Numbered from the stretch's first letter, positions 6,101 through 15,580 are shown. The stretch: 64,000 nt of DNA from an uncultured Pseudomonadota bacterium (GCA_913061235.1 CAJXTB010000012.1:124001-188000), one strand, 5' to 3'. Numbers and translations are program-made. The notes: generated by a model from the letters alone, not told the origin.

Positions 6101-9100
6101 ATGCGCTCAGTCCTGCTCGTCCTTGCTCTTTCCCTGGTTGGTTGCCCCAAGACCGAAGACAGCGGTGAGATGGAGCCGTCACCCCTGTTGGACGTGGAAG
6201 AGACCGCGAGCTGGGAGATTGAGGGGCTTAGCGAAGAAGCGTACGTGGTCTTCACTGAGGGCGGCATTCCGCACATCTACGGCGCGTCAGATACGGATGT
6301 TGCCGCTGTTCACGGCTTTATCGCGGCACGTGACCGCTTTCTGCAGATCGATCTAGGCCGGCGCCTGGGACTGGGCGAGCTGAGCCCGTTGGTCGGAGAC
6401 ATTGGCCTAGAAGCAGATGTTGAGAGCGTTCAGACCGGTGTTCGCGTCATCACCGAGAACGTGGTCGCAGCCTTGTCTGATGAAGAACGGGCCCTCTTCG
6501 AAGCCTACGCGCACGGTGTCAACGCCTACATTGCGGCAGTCGTGGCCGAAGACCTGGACGCCCCGAGCGAATACCAGACCCTTGCCCCCATTCTTGGCCA
6601 CGCGACTCCTGGCGATATGTTGGAGCCGTTTGAGGTCGAAGATGTTGCCGCTATCGTCACCACCTTTGTGTTCCAGGCTGGGTATTCAAGCCGCGAGATT
6701 GGCTGGACCCGCGCCGTCTCCCAGCTCGAAGGCTTGTACGAAGGCGAAGCGCTTGCTGAGCTGCGCCAAGAGGGCGTCTGGGACGACGTGTGGAACCGCG
6801 TAGACCCGATTCACGGCGTAGTCTCCGCCCCTGACTTTGACGGTGCTCGTCGCAGCGCTGCCCTGCCGATGGTCCCGAACCTGCCGCACGTTCCCGACAC
6901 CTTGTTGGAGCGCGCCGAAGTCCGTGCGGACGCCCGTGAACGCCGCTGGCACCACGACCCGCTGGAAGGGTGGGGAAGCAACGCCTGGGCCGTAGGGTCA
7001 GGCGGTACCGCAGACGGCGGCTCGCTGTTGGCAGGAGACGGTCACCTCGACCTGTCCTCTCCGTCCATTGTCTGGTCGGTTTCTTTGGATTCCGACCACC
7101 TGTCCGGTGGCCAAGGCTCGCACCAATACGGTGTCACGAGCCCAGGTCTTCCGGCCATTGCGGCAGGTACAAACGGCAAGGTTGCTTGGTCGAGTACCCA
7201 GCCCTTCTCCGACATTAACGACCAGTACGCCGAGCAGATTCGCTTGTCGCCAGCCGGAGCCCCTACAGAGGCGCTCTTCAACGGCGACTGGCGTCCCTTG
7301 ACCGAGCACATGGACAGCTACAGCATCCGCGACGTCCCCTTCATTGACAGCATTGGCCGCACCGAAGAGTGGGCCCGGTACACCTTGTTTGACGGCCGCA
7401 TGTTGTCGGACATTGAAGGGCGCCGCGTGGACGGCGACTACGAAGCACAGGCTGGCGAGACGGTCGTCAACATGGGCGGCACGTTGCTGGTACCTGAGGA
7501 CACTGATGACGACGGCATCATCTCGGGACTGTCCTTCGACTTTACTGGCTTGGATGAGCGCTCGCTCACGTCGTTCTTTGGCGTTCGCAACGTGGAGACC
7601 GTTGAAGGATTCCGCGAGCTACTCACCCATACAGCAGCTCTGTCGCAGAACTTCGTGGTCAGTGACAGCGCCGGCTCGGTGATGTTCACTCAGTTCCAGG
7701 CCATGCCCTGCCGCGACACATTGCCGCGCGGTGAAGACGGTGGGTTTGCAGACGGTGCCAACCCTCGCTTTGTCATGGATGGAACTCGCTTCGGTGGCTT
7801 TACCATTCCGTTCACTGCCGAAGGACGGCTCGACTTTGACGACGCTGACAACTGCGTCATCCCACCCGAGCGCTACCCCTTCACGGTTGACCCCGCCCAA
7901 GGCTACGTACTGTCAGCGAACAACGACCCGAGTGGGTTGTCGCTCGACTCGAACCTTGAGAATGACGACGTCTACATTGGTGGGCCGTGGGAAGACGACT
8001 TCCGCGCGGTTCGTATTGATGAGCTTCTTGGCGAGCTCTCTGGCGCCCAGGCCGGAAGCATTGGCACCATGGAAGACACGCAGGCGGACCATAAGAGTGG
8101 CTTGGGGCAACAGTACGCACCGCTGCTTGTTGACGCGATTTCCCGCGCTCGGTTGCTGTCAGGGTCATCGGACGTCTTGACCGCGTCGGAGACACGCATG
8201 GTGTCGCTGTACACAGCAGATGCAGCGCGATGGGAAGAGGTCGAGGCCCGTCTCATTGCTTGGGGACAAGGGGACTACGACACGCCCAGCGGTGTGGACA
8301 CCTTCTACGACCCGCTGGTCGAAGGCGAACAGGCGGATGCCGTTGCCACCATGATCTTCAATGCTTGGCTGCCTCGCTACAGCAACTGGATCTACCAAGA
8401 CGAACGCTTCCCGGGTAGCCTTCTGTCCACCATCACCGGCGCCACCGGACGCACGCGTCTGATGTCCATTCTTCATGAAGGACGCGGACAGACGGGCCTG
8501 GCATCGCACAACCCCGAGACCGGCGAGTCGGCCTTCTTCGACCGCTTGGGCACCGAAGAAATCGAGACCAGCGACGAAGGCATGCTGCTCATGCTGACTG
8601 CCGCTCTCGATTACTTGGAGACCGAGTCCACCGAAGACGGCAAGGGTGGCTTTGGCACCGCGGACATGGACCAATGGCTGTGGGGACTGCGTCACTGGGC
8701 ACACTTCCCGAGTTTGCTCGGCAGCGCCTTTGGAACGGATGGCCCACTTGGAGCGCTGACTGCGTCGTTCGATATCAACGCAACTGACGTGTCTATTGCC
8801 GACGGCATTCCCTCGGGCGACCCTCGCCGTGACATCCCCGGCTGGCCCCGCCACGGAGACGCGCTGAACGTGGACTCCGGCAATCCTGGCTGGTCCGGCA
8901 CGCACTGGGACTATGACTTTGGCCCCAGCTTCCGCTTGGTTGTGGCCCTTGGACCCAACGGCGAAGTCAGCGGTCAGAACATCCTGCCCGGCGGCCAATC
9001 CGCAGTACTCGCTGCCGACCACTACACCGACCAAGTGCCGCTGTGGCTGTCGAACACGGCCTTGCCCATTCACTGGACGGTGGACGACGTGGTCGCCAAC

Positions 9101-9133
9101 GGTGTCGAGCGCCACACGTTCAACGCCCCGTAG
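6101..9133 (+). CDS. Penicillin acylase (S45 Ntn-hydrolase) family lipoprotein
   Basis: A 1010-residue protein. The start at 6101 is preferred because GGAG lies five bases upstream and it opens a lipoprotein signal (MRSVLLVLALSLVGC); the frame is open further upstream without those features. Penicillin-acylase features are the N-terminal chain with GGIPHIYGASD and HGFIAARDRFLQIDLGRR, the GWGSNAWAVGSGGTADGGS segment where autocatalytic cleavage would expose the nucleophile Ser293, and GDGHLDLSSPS just after. The family hydrolyses amide bonds (beta-lactam side chains, acyl-homoserine lactones); the substrate here is unknown. It is longer than the typical 750-850 residues. Location is inferred to be the envelope, lipid-anchored. 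Confidence 0.9.
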   Translation: MRSVLLVLALSLVGCPKTEDSGEMEPSPLLDVEETASWEIEGLSEEAYVVFTEGGIPHIYGASDTDVAAVHGFIAARDRFLQIDLGRRLGLGELSPLVGDIGLEADVESVQTGVRVITENVVAALSDEERALFEAYAHGVNAYIAAVVAEDLDAPSEYQTLAPILGHATPGDMLEPFEVEDVAAIVTTFVFQAGYSSREIGWTRAVSQLEGLYEGEALAELRQEGVWDDVWNRVDPIHGVVSAPDFDGARRSAALPMVPNLPHVPDTLLERAEVRADARERRWHHDPLEGWGSNAWAVGSGGTADGGSLLAGDGHLDLSSPSIVWSVSLDSDHLSGGQGSHQYGVTSPGLPAIAAGTNGKVAWSSTQPFSDINDQYAEQIRLSPAGAPTEALFNGDWRPLTEHMDSYSIRDVPFIDSIGRTEEWARYTLFDGRMLSDIEGRRVDGDYEAQAGETVVNMGGTLLVPEDTDDDGIISGLSFDFTGLDERSLTSFFGVRNVETVEGFRELLTHTAALSQNFVVSDSAGSVMFTQFQAMPCRDTLPRGEDGGFADGANPRFVMDGTRFGGFTIPFTAEGRLDFDDADNCVIPPERYPFTVDPAQGYVLSANNDPSGLSLDSNLENDDVYIGGPWEDDFRAVRIDELLGELSGAQAGSIGTMEDTQADHKSGLGQQYAPLLVDAISRARLLSGSSDVLTASETRMVSLYTADAARWEEVEARLIAWGQGDYDTPSGVDTFYDPLVEGEQADAVATMIFNAWLPRYSNWIYQDERFPGSLLSTITGATGRTRLMSILHEGRGQTGLASHNPETGESAFFDRLGTEEIETSDEGMLLMLTAALDYLETESTEDGKGGFGTADMDQWLWGLRHWAHFPSLLGSAFGTDGPLGALTASFDINATDVSIADGIPSGDPRRDIPGWPRHGDALNVDSGNPGWSGTHWDYDFGPSFRLVVALGPNGEVSGQNILPGGQSAVLAADHYTDQVPLWLSNTALPIHWTVDDVVANGVERHTFNAP

Positions 9134-9186
9134 GTCCCGTTTGAAGAGACGGGAGATCGGCCTTGTGTCATGGACAGTCACACTAA

Positions 9187-9221
9187 GGTGTTGGAAAACC
9201 AACACCTGTTAGTTTTCCAAC
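9187..9221. promoter_or_regulatory. Probable BlaI-type operator directly at the repressor start
   Basis: Two nested inverted repeats abut the BlaI-family start codon. GTTGGAAAAC (9190-9199) pairs with GTTTTCCAAC (9212-9221), and GGTGTTGG-AAAA-CCAACACC occupies 9187-9206. The ATG follows at 9222 with no Shine-Dalgarno sequence, so the transcript may be leaderless or nearly so. Autoregulation of BlaI/M56 pairs through such palindromes is known; the exact site is inferred. Confidence 0.6.
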
Positions 9222-9602
9222 ATGAAACACGAAGCCACTTTCACTCGCCGCGAACGTCAGGTCGTTGACGCTGTCTACGCCCAGGGTGCTGCAAGCGCCC
9301 AAGACCTTCGCGCAGCCATTGTTGACCCGCCCAGCAACTCGGCGATTCGCGCGTTGCTGAGGACCCTTGTGGACAAGGGGCACCTGCGTATTGAGCGGGA
9401 TGGAAACCGGTATGTCTACCATCCGACAGTGCCGAGGGACCAAGCCAGCAAGGGCGCGCTAGCCCGAGTGGTAGACGCGTTCTTCGACCAGTCCCCGCTC
9501 CAGGCCGCAATGGCCTTGGTTCAGATGTCAGACACTCCAAGTCCTACCGAAGTCGAGCAGCTGGAAGCGCTGATTCAACAGGTCAAGGAGCGCCAGTCAT
9601 GA
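9222..9602 (+). CDS. BlaI/MecI/CopY-family transcriptional repressor
   Basis: A 126-residue winged-helix repressor of the Penicillinase_R family: TRRERQVVDAVYAQG helix start, SAQDLRAAI, SNSAIRALLRTLVDKGHL (recognition region) and the wing IERDGNRYVYHP. The C-terminal half (about residues 75-125) would be the dimerisation and cleavage region. It overlaps the M56 peptidase gene by ATGA, the usual arrangement for repressor/sensor-protease pairs in which the membrane protease relieves repression. Likely autoregulated through the operator at its own start. Confidence 0.9.
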   Translation: MKHEATFTRRERQVVDAVYAQGAASAQDLRAAIVDPPSNSAIRALLRTLVDKGHLRIERDGNRYVYHPTVPRDQASKGALARVVDAFFDQSPLQAAMALVQMSDTPSPTEVEQLEALIQQVKERQS

Positions 9603-10528
9603 GCGGTATTGTCGGCCCCGAGCTGTTGGACCTGACCACTGGACTGGCCATCGATCTCGCCTGGAAGACGTCGCTTCCGCTGGCTGCTGGACTTGTGTTG
9701 AGTCAGCTGGCGGGCACTGCTGCGGCCAAGCATCTACGAATGGTTGTGGCATGTGCCGCCGTCCCCGTCATTGCGCTGGCCACGGTGTACAGCCGTGGCC
9801 AAGCTGCTGTGTGGACAGACGCACCCGCATGGCCGCTGGTGCTGTGGGCGGTCGGATGTGGTCTGGGTGCGCTCGGAATGCTGCGCGCGCTGTGGCTGCT
9901 GTACAGACTTCCAACGTCACCACTGGCGAATGGACTGGAGCGGTCCGACCGTATCCACACGCCGATTACGGCGGGCTGGCTGCGTCCGCGCATCATTGTG
10001 CCGCATGACTTTGAGTCGTGGGGCGCCACAGAACAGCGAGCGGCTCTGGCCCACGAGCGCGCGCACATTGCACGGCGAGACTGGGGAATCCACATGGCTG
10101 TGTGGAGTCTGAGCTGTGTGCTGTGGTTCAACCCATTGATGTGGTGGACACGTAGGCGGGTCGCGCTTCTCGCAGAGTGTGCCGCAGATGACAGCGTGCT
10201 GTTGAGCGGTGTTGCCCCCGCTGCGTATGCATCCCAGCTGTTGGCCCTTGCTCGACCGGGGCCGCAGGCTGCGCTTGCATTCAGTGTTTCGCCTGTTGGG
10301 ACGCGGATTCGTGCCGTCCTTGACGAGCGCTCACGCTCCGGTGCCTCCGTGATTTCCGGCCTGGTTTTGACGACGCTCTTCTTGGCCGCCGGAGTCGGGG
10401 TAAGCCGCTTCAATACCTGGGAACCACCTCCTGTTGTCTACGGCTGCTTGCCCGCAGAGGGTGACGTGGACCTGGGTCCCGTGCCCCTAGGCCCGGTCTA
10501 TTTGCCCTACCTTTACGAAGGGGAGTGA
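9599..10528 (+). CDS. M56 (BlaR1-type) membrane metallopeptidase, short form
   Basis: A 309-residue membrane protein with helices near residues 23-40, 45-65, 78-102, 160-178 and 260-280. The zinc site is HERAH (His152, Glu153, His156) in LAHERAHIARRDW, and the following AECAADDSVL segment carries the usual third-ligand Glu. Unlike BlaR1 it has no C-terminal penicillin-binding sensor domain, only about 30 residues after the last helix. It would cleave or trigger loss of the BlaI-type repressor encoded by the overlapping upstream gene. Its stop is one base before the start of the next lipoprotein gene. Confidence 0.85.
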   Translation: MSGIVGPELLDLTTGLAIDLAWKTSLPLAAGLVLSQLAGTAAAKHLRMVVACAAVPVIALATVYSRGQAAVWTDAPAWPLVLWAVGCGLGALGMLRALWLLYRLPTSPLANGLERSDRIHTPITAGWLRPRIIVPHDFESWGATEQRAALAHERAHIARRDWGIHMAVWSLSCVLWFNPLMWWTRRRVALLAECAADDSVLLSGVAPAAYASQLLALARPGPQAALAFSVSPVGTRIRAVLDERSRSGASVISGLVLTTLFLAAGVGVSRFNTWEPPPVVYGCLPAEGDVDLGPVPLGPVYLPYLYEGE

Positions 10529-10529
10529 C

Positions 10530-11306
10530 ATGAAACGCTTGATTTTTTTGGCCCTGACTGGCTGTTCAACGGCGTTCACCGCCGAGGCTCCCGTCCAGAC
10601 CGATGACGTTGTGTCGGAGAGTGCTGATGTGCCCGTAGCCACCGTTCCGAGTTGGCTACTGGCTGTCGAACCGGAGCGAATGGAGGACGACCCCCAATAC
10701 ACGGTCGAGGTGATGGAGCGTGTAACCGCGCGCATCTCACTCATGTCCCACGGTGAGCGACAGCCCCTAACGGACGCCATGAGTACGTTGATGGGGAACT
10801 GTCCCTATACTCGGGCTCGGGTCATGGTTGCCCTGACGGCCGACCGGGAACTGGCTGCGATGGACGCGTCCTCCATGAGTGCGGACAGCCAGGCGAGTTT
10901 TGTAGCCCTGTCGCGTCAAGCCAGTTCCCAAGCCGATTTCTATCGGTCCCTTGGTGCCGGCACGCTCTCCATGCCTATGCCAACAGAGTATTTGGCGTCT
11001 GCCGTCCGGGCTGTTGATGGGGCAACGTTTGCCGCGAGCGACGGCCCCATTGGTCTTTCGCTAACGGCGGTTTCCGAGGTGGATGCAGCGGTCGACGCAA
11101 TGCCCACTGAGGTTCAAGACACGATTCAGGCTGCTTGGGACGTGTTGGAGCTCCACATGGGGAACCGCGTGGTGGTGCACTTCACCGAGCGGCACTACCG
11201 CGATGCGCTGACGGCACTGATTGACGCCGAGTCCGCACAGGTCCGCCCTGTTGGCTTGGCAGAGGTGTCTGCGATGGTTGATGAGCTGAGTACGAAGGGC
11301 TGCTAG
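10530..11306 (+). CDS. Lipoprotein, tandem paralogue 1, in BlaI-M56 operon
   Basis: A 258-residue putative lipoprotein with a very short signal, MKRLIFLALTGC, started by ATG after GGGGAGTGAC and one base after the M56 stop. The mature protein is helix-rich with no recognised domain: MERVTARISLMSHGERQPL, NCPYTRARVMVALT, TEYLASAVRAVDG and a final cysteine (STKGC). It matches the next gene (11439-12227) along its whole length, including the NCPYTRA motif and terminal Cys. The gene order implies control by the BlaI-type repressor. Function is unknown. Confidence 0.75.
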   Translation: MKRLIFLALTGCSTAFTAEAPVQTDDVVSESADVPVATVPSWLLAVEPERMEDDPQYTVEVMERVTARISLMSHGERQPLTDAMSTLMGNCPYTRARVMVALTADRELAAMDASSMSADSQASFVALSRQASSQADFYRSLGAGTLSMPMPTEYLASAVRAVDGATFAASDGPIGLSLTAVSEVDAAVDAMPTEVQDTIQAAWDVLELHMGNRVVVHFTERHYRDALTALIDAESAQVRPVGLAEVSAMVDELSTKGC

Positions 11307-11438
11307 GCGTATTGACGCTGCTGAGTGCCTGGAAATCGTTGTTTTCGTTGATTGTCTACCCGCAGATGTGTGGTGTGGACTGGGGGCCGGTTTCGATGGG
11401 CCTCGTGAAATTGTCTTGCTCGCACCTTGGAGAGTGAC

Positions 11439-12227
11439 ATGAAGCGCTTGATTTTTTTGGCCCTGACCGGCTGTTCCGCCGCGTACACCGCCGAGGCTCC
11501 CGTCCAGTCGGAGGACGTGGCTGTATTGACCAAAGCGGTTGGCGAACCTGCTGTCTTCCTTCCTGGCTTGATAGCCGAGCAAGCTCTCGACACCACCCGA
11601 ATGGAGGGCAACGCGAGCTATACAACGGAGGTCCTCGAAGCGTCCGTTCTACACATCCAGTTGATGTCCGAGCCCCAGCGAGAGACGCTCGTAGATGCCA
11701 TGAGTCTGCTCGTTTCGAATTGCCCATATACACGGGCAAAAGTCATGATTTTTCTGACGTTGGACGAAGGGCTCTCCGCAATGGACCCGTCGACTTTGAG
11801 CCCGGCTGGGCAAGTGCGCTTTGCACAGGTTCTTCGCGGCGTGAAGGCAGAAGCCGAGTTCTTCCGCGCGACGAATGGAGATGCGCTGCCGATGCCGCTC
11901 TCCATTGACTACTTGGCCTCGTCCATTCAGGTGGTTGATGGGCCGACCTTCGCTGCTAGCGACGAGCCCGTCACGTTGTCATGGGCTGCTATCGAACAGA
12001 TCGATGACGCCGTTGCGGGCATGCCCGCGCGCACACAGGAGAGCATTCAGGCCGCGTGGGCGGTGCTCGACCCGCACTTGGGGGACGACGTCGTCCTCCA
12101 CTTCAACGAGCGCTTCACACGCGATGGGCTGCGGGCTCTGGAGAAGACCGAGTCGGCGGACGCTCTACCCGAAGGGCTCACCGCGCTTGCGGCGATGATG
12201 GATGAGTTCCTGTCTCACGGCTGCTAG
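11439..12227 (+). CDS. Lipoprotein, tandem paralogue 2, in BlaI-M56 operon
   Basis: A 262-residue paralogue of the preceding gene with the same signal start (MKRLIFLALTGCS), shared NCPYTRAKVM, IDYLASSIQVVDG and AASDEPVTLS stretches and the same terminal Gly-Cys. The start at 11439 has GGAG eight bases upstream. The first about 70 bases of the two genes are nearly identical at the DNA level, while the bodies have diverged strongly. A 132-base gap separates the two, so this copy may have its own promoter. Function is unknown. Confidence 0.75.
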   Translation: MKRLIFLALTGCSAAYTAEAPVQSEDVAVLTKAVGEPAVFLPGLIAEQALDTTRMEGNASYTTEVLEASVLHIQLMSEPQRETLVDAMSLLVSNCPYTRAKVMIFLTLDEGLSAMDPSTLSPAGQVRFAQVLRGVKAEAEFFRATNGDALPMPLSIDYLASSIQVVDGPTFAASDEPVTLSWAAIEQIDDAVAGMPARTQESIQAAWAVLDPHLGDDVVLHFNERFTRDGLRALEKTESADALPEGLTALAAMMDEFLSHGC

Positions 12228-12307
12228 GGGGGTGACTTTCGGCGTCCGCTGCGGGTGTGGATGGAAGGAGATACAGCCGCGAACCGTTGACTGCCCACGG
12301 AGAGTCC

Positions 12308-13912
12308 ATGTTTCTGCTGCTTGCCCTCGCTACGGCCCTCGCTACGGCCCTCGCTCAAGACCAGTGCGCCACCCCCGAAGCTAGCTTCGACTACACCGAA
12401 GGCTTTCGAAGCCAGCGTGGCAACGACACTGAGAATGCGTTGGCTAGCTACACGCGGTGTCTTGAGAAAGACCCAAACTGCGTGGCGTGCCAGTACGAAA
12501 TTGGCTGGAGCTACTGGACCCGCAGCGAGTGGGACCAGGTGATTGCGGCGTGGGAGCGTACATTGGTGCTCCAGCCGGGCAACGGTGCGGCGATTGAATG
12601 GCTGGCCAAGGCGCGTCAGAACAAGACGGGTAGCGTGCCTACGGCTGGTGGAAGTGGGCTGCATGTGGCTATTGGCACCACGTCTTCGCCGGCAGATGCT
12701 CCTGTTCAGCTGGAGCTCATTGGGCGGTTCCAGAACTACAATGCCAACCCGTCCAGTGCGACTGACCACCACGACACGGACATCTACTCGCCAAAGTCCG
12801 CGCGCTTCTTGGGCGACGGTACCCGCGTCTACGTCAACAGCCTCGAAGGTCTCAAGACCGTGGTCTACGACCCGCGTGACATCTCCAAGGTTCACACCAT
12901 CGTCCACACGTTTGGTGAAGAAGACGCCGCTTTGTTCCAGGGTTTGACCACGGTCTATGACTACCCGTACATGCGCACGTCGCCATCGGGAGACCCGAAC
13001 CAGTTCTCCGGAAAGCCGGTCGAGAGCGCCCTGTCGCACAACGACCGCTACTTGTGGGTTCCGTACTACCGTCGCGAGTTTGACGTAGGCGCGGGCTCGC
13101 CGTCTGCCGTGTCCATCATCGACACTCAGACCAACGAGATTGTGCGCGTGCTGCCAACGGGCCCGATTCCCAAGTACGTCGCCATCTCACCCGACAACAC
13201 CTGGGCCGCCATCACTCACTGGGGCGACAACACTGTCGCTATGGTCGATATCAGCAGTGGCGACCCCGCTCAGTTCACCTACCGAGATGAGCGTCTGGTC
13301 GTTGAGCGCATCCTGTCCCAGCAGGGGCTCACGGGAAGCAACCGAGACTCGGCCTGTGGGTCGTGTCTGCGCGGCACAACCTTCACGCCAGACGGCGACA
13401 CCTTGCTCGTGGCCCGTATGGGCGACGGTGGTATCGCCGGTTTCGACGTAGACAGCGGAACGTACTTGGGAACGGTCGACGGCCCCCGTCCCACACCCCG
13501 CCACTTGGTCGTCAGCCCAGATGGTCAGACCTTGTTCTTTACCAGCAACCGCAGCGGTACCGTCAGCCGAGCGCCGCTGTCTGACCTGGTCTCTGCACTG
13601 CGTGGTGCGGACGGCGGGCACGTGGACATGGAGTTCCGCTCGACTTCTGTGGGCGGCGGCGCACGTACTCTCGAAGTCTCGCCAGACGGTCGCTACTTGT
13701 TTACGGCCGTCAACGGTCGCTCTCAGATTGTAGTGGTCGACGCGAACACCCTGGAAGTCGTCGCCAAGGTGCGTACGGACAGCTTCACCGTTGGACTCGC
13801 TGTCTCACCCGACGGCAGCCAAGTGTGGACCACAAGCCAAGGGCGCAGCACACGCGGCGGCGGCAACTCGGTGTGTGTCTACGGCGTGACCTACGGTGTT
13901 CCCACCGAGTAG
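12308..13912 (+). CDS. Exported protein with TPR and YVTN-type beta-propeller
   Basis: A 534-residue protein with a signal peptide (MFLLLALATALATALA). The start at 12308 follows GGAGAGTCC. Residues about 25-95 hold a tetratricopeptide pair (NALASYTRCLEKDPNCVACQYEIGWSYW, WDQVIAAWERTLVLQP, written here in part). From about residue 130 on there is a 40-residue-repeat beta-propeller resembling YVTN/lactonase-like proteins: KYVAISPDNTWAAITHWGDN, GTTFTPDGDTLLVARMGD, RHLVVSPDGQTLFFTSN, RTLEVSPDGRYLFTAVNG, GLAVSPDGSQVWTTSQG. Probably a periplasmic or surface binding protein. The signal peptide is encoded by a 12-base tandem repeat. Confidence 0.85.
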   Translation: MFLLLALATALATALAQDQCATPEASFDYTEGFRSQRGNDTENALASYTRCLEKDPNCVACQYEIGWSYWTRSEWDQVIAAWERTLVLQPGNGAAIEWLAKARQNKTGSVPTAGGSGLHVAIGTTSSPADAPVQLELIGRFQNYNANPSSATDHHDTDIYSPKSARFLGDGTRVYVNSLEGLKTVVYDPRDISKVHTIVHTFGEEDAALFQGLTTVYDYPYMRTSPSGDPNQFSGKPVESALSHNDRYLWVPYYRREFDVGAGSPSAVSIIDTQTNEIVRVLPTGPIPKYVAISPDNTWAAITHWGDNTVAMVDISSGDPAQFTYRDERLVVERILSQQGLTGSNRDSACGSCLRGTTFTPDGDTLLVARMGDGGIAGFDVDSGTYLGTVDGPRPTPRHLVVSPDGQTLFFTSNRSGTVSRAPLSDLVSALRGADGGHVDMEFRSTSVGGGARTLEVSPDGRYLFTAVNGRSQIVVVDANTLEVVAKVRTDSFTVGLAVSPDGSQVWTTSQGRSTRGGGNSVCVYGVTYGVPTE

Positions 13913-15522
13913 TTAGCGGTCGTGTCGCAGGACATCCATCGCCAACCATCCGGCGGATGCGGCGGTGGGGATGACGAGTACGAGTCCCAAGAGCAGCGCG
14001 AACCAGCCAGCTCCGGCAATTGCCAGTGCTGCCCAGCCAATGACGCAGGCGCCGAGAACGATGGCTGCACCGAGCGTGCGACCCGTCTGTACGAGCTGGG
14101 CGCCGAGCTGTTCGGTACCCGGCGTGATGGCTTGGATGCGAATCCGGTTGTCGGCCAGCGTGGCGAGTATTCGCGCTGCGCTCTCGGGTAGCGCCTGCAT
14201 CAAGTCTTCACTCTCGAGCAAGGCCTGAAGCGCGCGAGGCGCTGTTGCTTCCTGGGTGATCATCTCTTGGAACAGGTAAGTGGCCTGCTTTCGGATGCTG
14301 TCGGCTGCACGGAAGTTGGGGTTGATGGTCGCCCCAATTTCGTCGAGCTGGAGCAGGGCTTTGCCAATCAGCGTCAGGGCCGGTGGCACCACAATGGCGT
14401 GCCGCACAGCGGCTTGTTGCATCTGAAGCAGCAAGTTGCCGACGTCTAGCTCAGACAGATTGCTCTCGACGGCATCTCCGAGTGTCTCGACGACTTGCGT
14501 GCGGAACGCTTCGGGGTCGGCGTGGTCGGGGTCTTTGCTCAAGCGGGTGAAGAGGTCCGCAGCGTCTTCGACGCGACTGTCTGCGAGGGCCAAGAGCATC
14601 TTCAGCAAGCCTCTGCGCAGTCGGCGCGGAACGGTGCCGACCATGCCGCAGTCGAGAACGGCGACTCGGCCGTCTTCGGCGAGCATCAGATTGCCCGGGT
14701 GAGGGTCTGCATGAAAGAAGCCGCCCATGGCTATCTGGTCCATCCAGGCGTGGAAGAGGGCGTCGGCGAGGGGGGCTGTTGCAGCGGTGGGCGGCACCTC
14801 GGAGAGTTTTTGGCCCGCGATGAACTGCATGGTCAACACGCACAAGCTGGAGTGCTGACGGTAGGGGGTGGGGACGAAGAGCAGTGGGTGGGCGCTCAGA
14901 ACAGTGTTGAGGCGCTCCATGTTGGAGGCTTCCCGCTCGTAGTTGAACTCTCGCAGCATGGCGTGCCGGACTTGGCGCAGGGTAGCGACTGGGCGCAGCT
15001 CGGCGCCGGCAGCAGAGCTCGCTTCGACGATACGGGCAATGCGCTCCCACAGCGCCAAGTCAGACAGCATGTGTTCGCGTACACCTCGCCGCTGGACTTT
15101 GACGGCTACATCTTCACCGGTGTGCAGGGTTGCCCGATGAACCTGTCCAATGGAGGCTGCGCAAGGGGGTCCCGCTCAAAGGTCGCAAAGTGGGCGTCCC
15201 AGTCTCCCAGCTCTTCCGTGAGGGTCAGCTCAACATCGCTCCAGGGCATGGCGGCGACGTTGTCCTGCAGCCGTGCCAGAGCGTTGCGGTAGGGCGTGCT
15301 TAGAAGGTCTGGTCGAGATGCGAGAATCTGGGCCAGCTTGACGTATGTCGGCCCCATTGACTCCAGCTCATTCGCTAGAGCCACCGCGCGCTCATCCTCT
15401 GTACCGCCAATCCTGACAACGCCTGCCAGGGCTTTCGGCACGCCGAGAGAAGACACCATCTGTGGCCCGGCATAGCGAGCGATCAATGCGGCAAGAGTCA
15501 GAAGACCGGGGGAATCACTCAT
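13913..15522 (-). pseudogene. AarF/UbiB-type (ABC1) kinase gene with a frameshift
   Basis: Two frames together give a full ABC1-family protein. The 5' part (15522 down to about 15165, start MSDSPGLL after GGAG) has the KxGQ-type region PTYVKLAQILASRPDLL (here KLAQ). After a one-base loss near 15157-15168, the other frame continues ASIGQVHRATLHTGEDVAVK, EFNYEREASNMERL, FFHADPHPGNLML and AVLDCGMVGTV, ending in two membrane helices (residues about 325-375 of the second part). The break is next to a CCCCC run in coding sense, so either a real indel or a homopolymer base error is possible. The family supports ubiquinone/isoprenoid-lipid metabolism as atypical kinases/ATPases. Callers would report 13913-15070 and 15106-15591 separately. 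Confidence 0.8.
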
Positions 15523-15553
15523 GGGGGCTCCGGTCGTGGATGACTTACAAGAA

Positions 15554-15580
15554 GGGGGGAACGTCTGTGACGCTCCCCCC
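15554..15580 (-). terminator. Hairpin between coiled-coil gene and AarF gene
   Basis: GGGGGGA (15554-15560) pairs with TCCCCCC (15574-15580), and inside it CGTC pairs with GACG around a TGT loop. In the minus direction it is followed by a short T-rich tract (TTCTTGT). It follows the gene ending at 15653 and precedes the AarF start at 15522, so it may end transcription or attenuate it. Confidence 0.5.

Noticed and set aside
8165-9205. 346-codon minus-strand frame opposite the penicillin-acylase gene
   Set aside because: No recognisable domain or start signal; the plus frame has clear family motifs throughout.
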